Below are positions 58,866 through 64,000 of a stretch of 64,000 bases of DNA, one piece after another. Source of the DNA: Struthio camelus. Taxonomy: Eukaryota; Chordata; Aves; Struthioniformes; Struthionidae. The position numbers were made by a program, and so were the translations under genes. The stretch lies in assembly GCF_040807025.1 (NCBI RefSeq), contig NC_090967.1:3904001-3968000 (forward strand), given 5' to 3'. The notes under the pieces are model-generated. The model saw only the letters and a program-made list of their open reading frames with translations, was not told the origin of the DNA and made no database searches. How positions within the stretch are numbered: position 1 is the stretch's first letter; each line of letters starts with the position of its first letter.

Positions 58866-61800
58866 GTGAGTGCTGGTGCATCCGAAGGGCAGGTTGGGCA
58901 TGAAGGCAGCCGGCTCCTGGCACCCAAGAGCTGCTTTTGGGAAACGAGAGACAGGACAACCTTGTTTTCTCTCTTCCTGCTCATTCCTTTGAAACTTCCT
59001 GGTGTTGGAGGGTGTTTGCATGGGGAACCTTTTCTGAGTTTCAGGTAAATCATGGGACTTTTATTGCTTACCAGAACCCGTTGCTCACAAAACTAGCTGG
59101 GATCAAGGATACTTTTGGCATATATGGGACTAAGTTCCCACTAAGAAAACCCTGGCAGTGCTCCTTAGCCCAGATTTGTGAGATCCTGTTATACCAGTCC
59201 TGCAGCTCTCCTGCCAACTGGGGTAAGTCCCACGCGGGGCTCATATATTCCAGCTAAACGTACAGGAGTGGCAAAACTAGAGACAACACTTGCATGAACT
59301 TTCTCAGGCTGGCTGGGAATCCGGAACTCAAAAAGAGGAAAGTTGATGCATGAACTAATTTCACCTCGTACGATCCGCTTTGTAACTCAGACTCCATCCA
59401 GCTCCAGTCCCTTGAACGCAGCCTCCTGGCTCGAGTATGACCAGAGCCATCTGCTTCTGTCTACAGAGGACTCGGTAGATAGCCTGTCTCTGTGAGCGCG
59501 TCCTTCTACCTTAGTGCCATTAAAAGTTGGCACAGTCATGAGGCATGTGGATTTACAACTCTTCCAAAGGCCTTGTTTATGACTTTTAGCAATTACTGTC
59601 TAACACTGGAAGTTCTTGTTTCTCATGGAAATGTCTCTTCCTTTTCTTTTTTTTTAAAGCATTTCCTGCTTTTAATAAATTGCCCATAGTAACAATAATT
59701 CCCTCACTCAAGTCCTGCAGCTCGCTGGCTCTAATTGCCCTGCTGGTGTCTCAGAGGAGGGATGCTTGGGCTGTATTTAGTTATTTGAGAAGGGCACTTG
59801 GCCAAAATTAGCTGTCCTGCTCAGGAGAGGATGCGTGCTCCTGATCCAGGTAGCCACGTGCAAGAGCAGCACGCCTGATGCTGGTCTGAACCAAATCCTG
59901 CTTTCCTCTGGCACTCAACCAAACCTGTTGCACTGTTGCTCATTACCGGCCGTGTCTCCCTGCTGGATGGGCTCAGAGCCCCAGAGCAAGGAAGAACTGG
60001 CAAGGAGATACTGAAATCACTTCTTTGTGGATCAGCATCTCAAATGTAGCTGGAGACGTCCAGTGCCTCTGTGGTTTGGAGTCACACTGGCCACACTGGA
60101 GAGGGGCTGATTTCCACAAAGCGCACCAGGATCTGATTTGTTCCTAGACTGTCAAAGGGTTTAGCATCCTTAACACACCAAGAAGTGTCTTAGGAGCTTT
60201 CCAAAAGCTCTTACACATCTAACTTGCCTGTGTCATGCTGCTAGACACCAGGTGGCACGGCCAGATGCTTAACTGCCTTCCTTAGGACCCAAGGCCTCTG
60301 ATTTCCATAAAACATTGACTCTTGCTGACTAGGTTACTTGTTGCACAGGCTTCTAAACTGCAGAGCTGGACTGGCCTGAAGGACAGTATTTCGGATATGA
60401 TCCCAGCACTTCTGGTCTTCCTTTCTCTCCTCCATTCATTTCTTACCCATATTCAGATTGCCTCCTCTCTGTGGCAAACTTTCTGAGCCTTATCTTGTTG
60501 GCCTGCCCTGGGATTATCACATTAATATTGGCTTCAGTGCCAGTTTGCCAGAGTTTCAGACAATCTGGGAATCCAGCCAGTTCATCCCTAAGGCTCCTGC
60601 ACCACTAAGTCAGCAGGGCTTCCTAATGGAGCATCCTCTTCAGCGTCTTCCTTCCAGCACTGCCTGGGGCTCGAGTCGAGTAGTTTTGTGCTAGCAGCAG
60701 CAACGCGCTCTGTGTCAGCAGTACTCGCTCTCGGCCCAGCTTGGGATGGATGCTTTTTATTAGAAATGAGCAGCAAGGGTATAAGCAGAGAATATAAACA
60801 ATATCCCTAAGTACCTAATAATTAATACATGGTGGCTCATGGTGGTGCAGTTCAGCAACAAAGTGATAACTACTTATAGTGACTCAGTGGCCCAGAAATT
60901 TATTGTCTTCTGGCTGTTCATAGGAGAATAGGATTGTGCTACAGGGTCATCAGTCAGGGGCCTGTCTTTCTGCCATCATTTCTTTCCTGAAATGAGTGAT
61001 CAGGATGCTGGTAATGACATCTAGATCCTTAGCAGTCCCTCTGGCAAAGCACTAGTAGCTCTGACGCTGCCGTCCATCCAGAACTCCCCAACATGTCCGT
61101 CAACTGGTAGAGATAAGCTCCACTGCAAGCTCAGATTAGCCAGATCTGCCCAGACAAGCACTCACTTTCACACTGTGTCGGAGTCACGGTGCAGTTAGCC
61201 CGGCCATCTGCATGGGCTCAGGAACCCCGCTGCATCACAGGCGCATCGCTCGCTCATGTGTCCAGAAATTCCCGCGCGGGAACAGGGCAGCTCCTTCTCC
61301 AGCACTTCAAAATCACTACACAAACAGCTGTTTCCTGCCCCAAAGCACTGGCATGATGCTGCCATGTCATGACACGCAGCCTCGTCTTCTGCTACACAGA
61401 TCTGGCTATTAGGAACTTGCTGTACAGGTTGGGATAGCCTCTGAGATGTCTTTGGCCCTGGAGGCTCTTGTGTCAGCTAAACCTGGTTCGTTGGCCTTCA
61501 ACTTAATGAATACACTCCAGGCCAATGAGGCTTTTAGAAATCTTTAATTGCAGAAAATATTTGTCTTGAGTAAGGACTCGCATTGTGCCTGGCTTGCTAT
61601 TACACCGTTGTTGTGCTCACGCATCCAGTTAGAGTCTGAAAACCAGCATCTCCTGTCCAAATCCATATTGGAGGCCCGTTCTCACCTTGTCATGGATGGA
61701 GAAGCAAATTGGCTCTCTGCAGGTCTCTCCTTCCATCTTAGCCTGCAAAGTGCTGAGTTGCACAAGCCCTGGGGCCTTTCCCATGCTCCTGCTAATGCAC

Positions 61801-63987
61801 TAGGATTAGAGCCATGTCCCTTATCCCAGTGTTGCTTTTCTCCTAGAAAGAGATCCCGGGATAAAGGGATCCCGTGGCAAATGGGAAAGCATGGGGCTGA
61901 GTCGCTCTCGCAGGTCGGTTTGTACTTTGGCTCCATCACCACTCTCTCATCTCCCAGAAATCCTGGGCAGAGGCAGCTGGCGCCTCCTGGCCAGCACAGC
62001 TCAGCCAGGTATATGCAGAAGCCAGGGGGCTAAGGCCGAGAAGAAAATCTGCAGAGCTTCCTAATGCGTGTACTGGGAGCAAAGCCCTTCCGACTGTGTT
62101 TGCAAAGGAGCTTGCCACGTGCTAAAGGGATGATTTAACACAGCACTTGCAAAATCAGGGCTTCTGTCCTGTCAGTGGTGAAGTCCCCTCATGGATGCAG
62201 TTTTGTAGTGGCTCAGCCCCTAAGCTCTGAGTTTGGCTGCTCTGCGCGGATTCATTCTGCAATCTCTGTTTCTGTTGGTGCTGTTCTCCTGATTATTCCT
62301 CCCCTCTGATATCTGATCTTGCATTTCTCATACCAACTTAATGAAGCGATAACATTGCTATCATGTAATTAATGACGCTGTTGCAATGCCCAGTGCAGCA
62401 GGGATTCAGACCTCTCTATATGCAATCTCAAACCCCCGCATTTCCTCACTTCTGACATGCATGCTGGCACATGCATGCTGTGGCCTTTTCTGCAAGCACT
62501 TCGCCTCTTCTTGCAATCCCTCCTTGTTTTCCAAAAGCCTCTTTTAACTATTTCACAGGGGAAAAAAAATGTTTGTACAAGTTGTTACTTTAATACATGG
62601 TTTGTTTTCTCGATCGTTTCAATTGTTCCTGAACTATTTGACCCTGAGTACGTGAGTAGGACCAGCACTTCCCTTTCCATAGGTGGAAAAGGAATATGCC
62701 TGGATTTGTCTCAAAGCACCTATAGAAAACCAATATGCTTGCTCTGAGAATTGCTGTTAATATGAGCATCAAGTTGTTTCATGGAAACCTTGGTGAAGTT
62801 CAAGATTAATCTCTGGGTATTAAAGGGAATAGAGGCGTTACATTGAGCATGACTTGTGTTTCCCTCTGGAATATGAGTGGGTGTGTTTCATATCTATGAC
62901 AACATCCCTGTGATTTGCAGCTCTGTTACTGTAAGCTTAGATCCCAAGGGACCTCATAAGCCAAGCTTTGATTTTGCAATTGGCTTGTGTATGGAAAGGT
63001 CTGCTGAGGGGTGAGATTCCAGCTGTGGAGGTCAGATCCCAGGTTTGGGCCCTCATTTAGTACCTAGCTGGAAGATGAAAGGAAAACAATCATCAGGGGG
63101 AGATAAAGTCATCCTGGTAGTTTGCCAAATGGCATTTTAGCAGGTGGTTCTGCACTGCCCTAACAAAGCCCCAGAGAACTGCCTCGCAGCAGCAACTGGG
63201 CCCCGGCAGCAGCGACAGGCTGAGCTTCAGTACGATCCCCTCCTCACCCCAGCCAAACCAAAGTCTGCCAATGAAGCAGTTCGGTTGAACTGCAAAACAG
63301 GGCAGAATAATTACGCTGCATTCATTTGCAAAGTATGCTTAAAAGATGTTTATGACTTTACATAATTACTAATGTTCAGAGTACCTGCCCTTCCAGGCCA
63401 GATGGCTTTGCATGTGACACTACAGGATGTCACCTCCATTAAGTCCCCACCTACAACTGTCCTACTGATCCTGCTGCTCTCCACCACACCCACTCCCGGT
63501 TAACGATGGTTTTCCTAACTGTGGCTGCCTTGCTCCTCGTGCCCATCCAGCCCCTCGTGGGGGCTGGCTGCTGGCTGAAAGGGGCAAAAGCCAGTCAGGG
63601 AGTTTCTGGCAGGCCTGGCATGGCAGGAGAGGGAGAGGGTTGCAAACAGGAAAGCTTTGGCAATTTGCTTAAGGACACAAGCCAAAGATAAACCATCACC
63701 CGAGGGGAGCACGCTGTCTTACCTTGGACTCATTGGCCTGAGAGGCTGCTTATATGGAGAGCGCAGCTCCCTGAAGCCCTTGCTGCCACAGCAATAGCTA
63801 TCCTTCCAGTTCCAGCCTCGAGAAACACCTTTGTCCTTCCTCCTGTGCCAAGAGTAATACCTGCCTTCATGTGGTTCTTTCCACTAGAGATCAGTATCCT
63901 CTTCGTGGAGAGAGATACTGAGGCATAAGGTGGGATGGGACTTGCCCAAGATCATGCAATAAGCTGAATGTGCCTCTTGTTTTTCAG
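58866..63987 (+). other. ACER1 intron 1 (5.1 kb)
   Basis: The intron runs from the donor after exon 1 to the acceptor TGTTTTTCAG ending at 63987. I found no additional exon. It contains a MIR-like remnant near its 3' end and otherwise unremarkable A/T-richer sequence. Confidence 0.75.
63905..63968 (-). repeat. MIR-like SINE fragment in ACER1 intron 1
   Basis: The order 'AGATACTGAGGCATAAGG', GACTTGCCCAAGATCATGCA and AAGCTGAATG follows the complement of the MIR core and 3' half (ACTGAGGCACAGAG, then CTTGCCCAAGGTCAC). It lies immediately before the exon 2 acceptor. Confidence 0.6.
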
Positions 63988-64000
63988 ATCAGCAATGTAA
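63988..64000 (+). CDS. ACER1: ACER1 coding exon 2, first 13 bases (cut by window end)
   Basis: After a strong acceptor (TTTTTCAG) the sequence reads ATC AGC AAT GTA A, i.e. Ile-Ser-Asn-Val, in phase 0. This follows exon 1's AEYYNT to give YYNT-ISNV, the junction sequence expected in alkaline ceramidases (YNTFSN/ YNTISNV). The rest of the gene lies beyond the window. Confidence 0.75.

Overview
The window is vertebrate nuclear DNA, most likely from a bird. The genes are compact and multi-exonic with GT-AG introns. The DNA is GC-rich with CpG islands and long G/C homopolymers. One intron holds a CR1 retrotransposon ending in the 8-bp terminal repeats typical of bird/reptile CR1. The ANP32 protein matches the form known from birds. 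The gene set MYO1F, ZNF414 and ACER1 corresponds to human 19p13, so this is probably a microchromosome segment homologous to chicken chromosome 28 (synteny recalled, not checked).

Layout, left to right. (1) 1-17.7 kb, + strand: a complete MYO1F gene (long-tailed class I myosin of immune cells). I could place all 28 exons with consistent splice phases. They join to an intact frame of 1098 codons plus stop. (2) 17.7-20.3 kb: intergenic, with a 19-bp minisatellite and an alternating purine-pyrimidine tract. (3) 20.3-31.1 kb, + strand: ZNF414, a four-finger zinc-finger protein. Its 3' seven exons are clear, but its 5' end is ambiguous, with two phase-compatible first exons. Its first intron carries 21 copies of a 47/48-bp repeat, many of which can fold as hairpins, and an internal intron carries the CR1 fragment. 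(4) 31.1-34.1 kb: intergenic between convergent genes. (5) 34.1-44.3 kb, - strand: complete avian-type ANP32B, seven coding exons, 263 codons, with a TATA-box/CpG-island promoter. (6) 46.8 kb, - strand: an 81-nt coding-like exon of unknown identity, phase-compatible with ANP32B exon 2. (7) 46.9-58.7 kb: no gene recognised, only ancient transposon remnants. (8) 58.8 kb to the end, + strand: ACER1 (alkaline ceramidase 1), with coding exon 1 and the first 13 bases of exon 2, cut by the window edge.

The genes do not form a functional pathway. They are neighbours in a conserved syntenic block: an immune-cell motor, a putative nuclear zinc-finger protein, a histone-chaperone family protein and a sphingolipid enzyme. 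I found no novel multi-gene system. The less ordinary items are the hairpin minisatellite in ZNF414 intron 1, the alternative first exons of ZNF414, the orphan exon upstream of ANP32B, and the ANP32B residue pair I129/N130.
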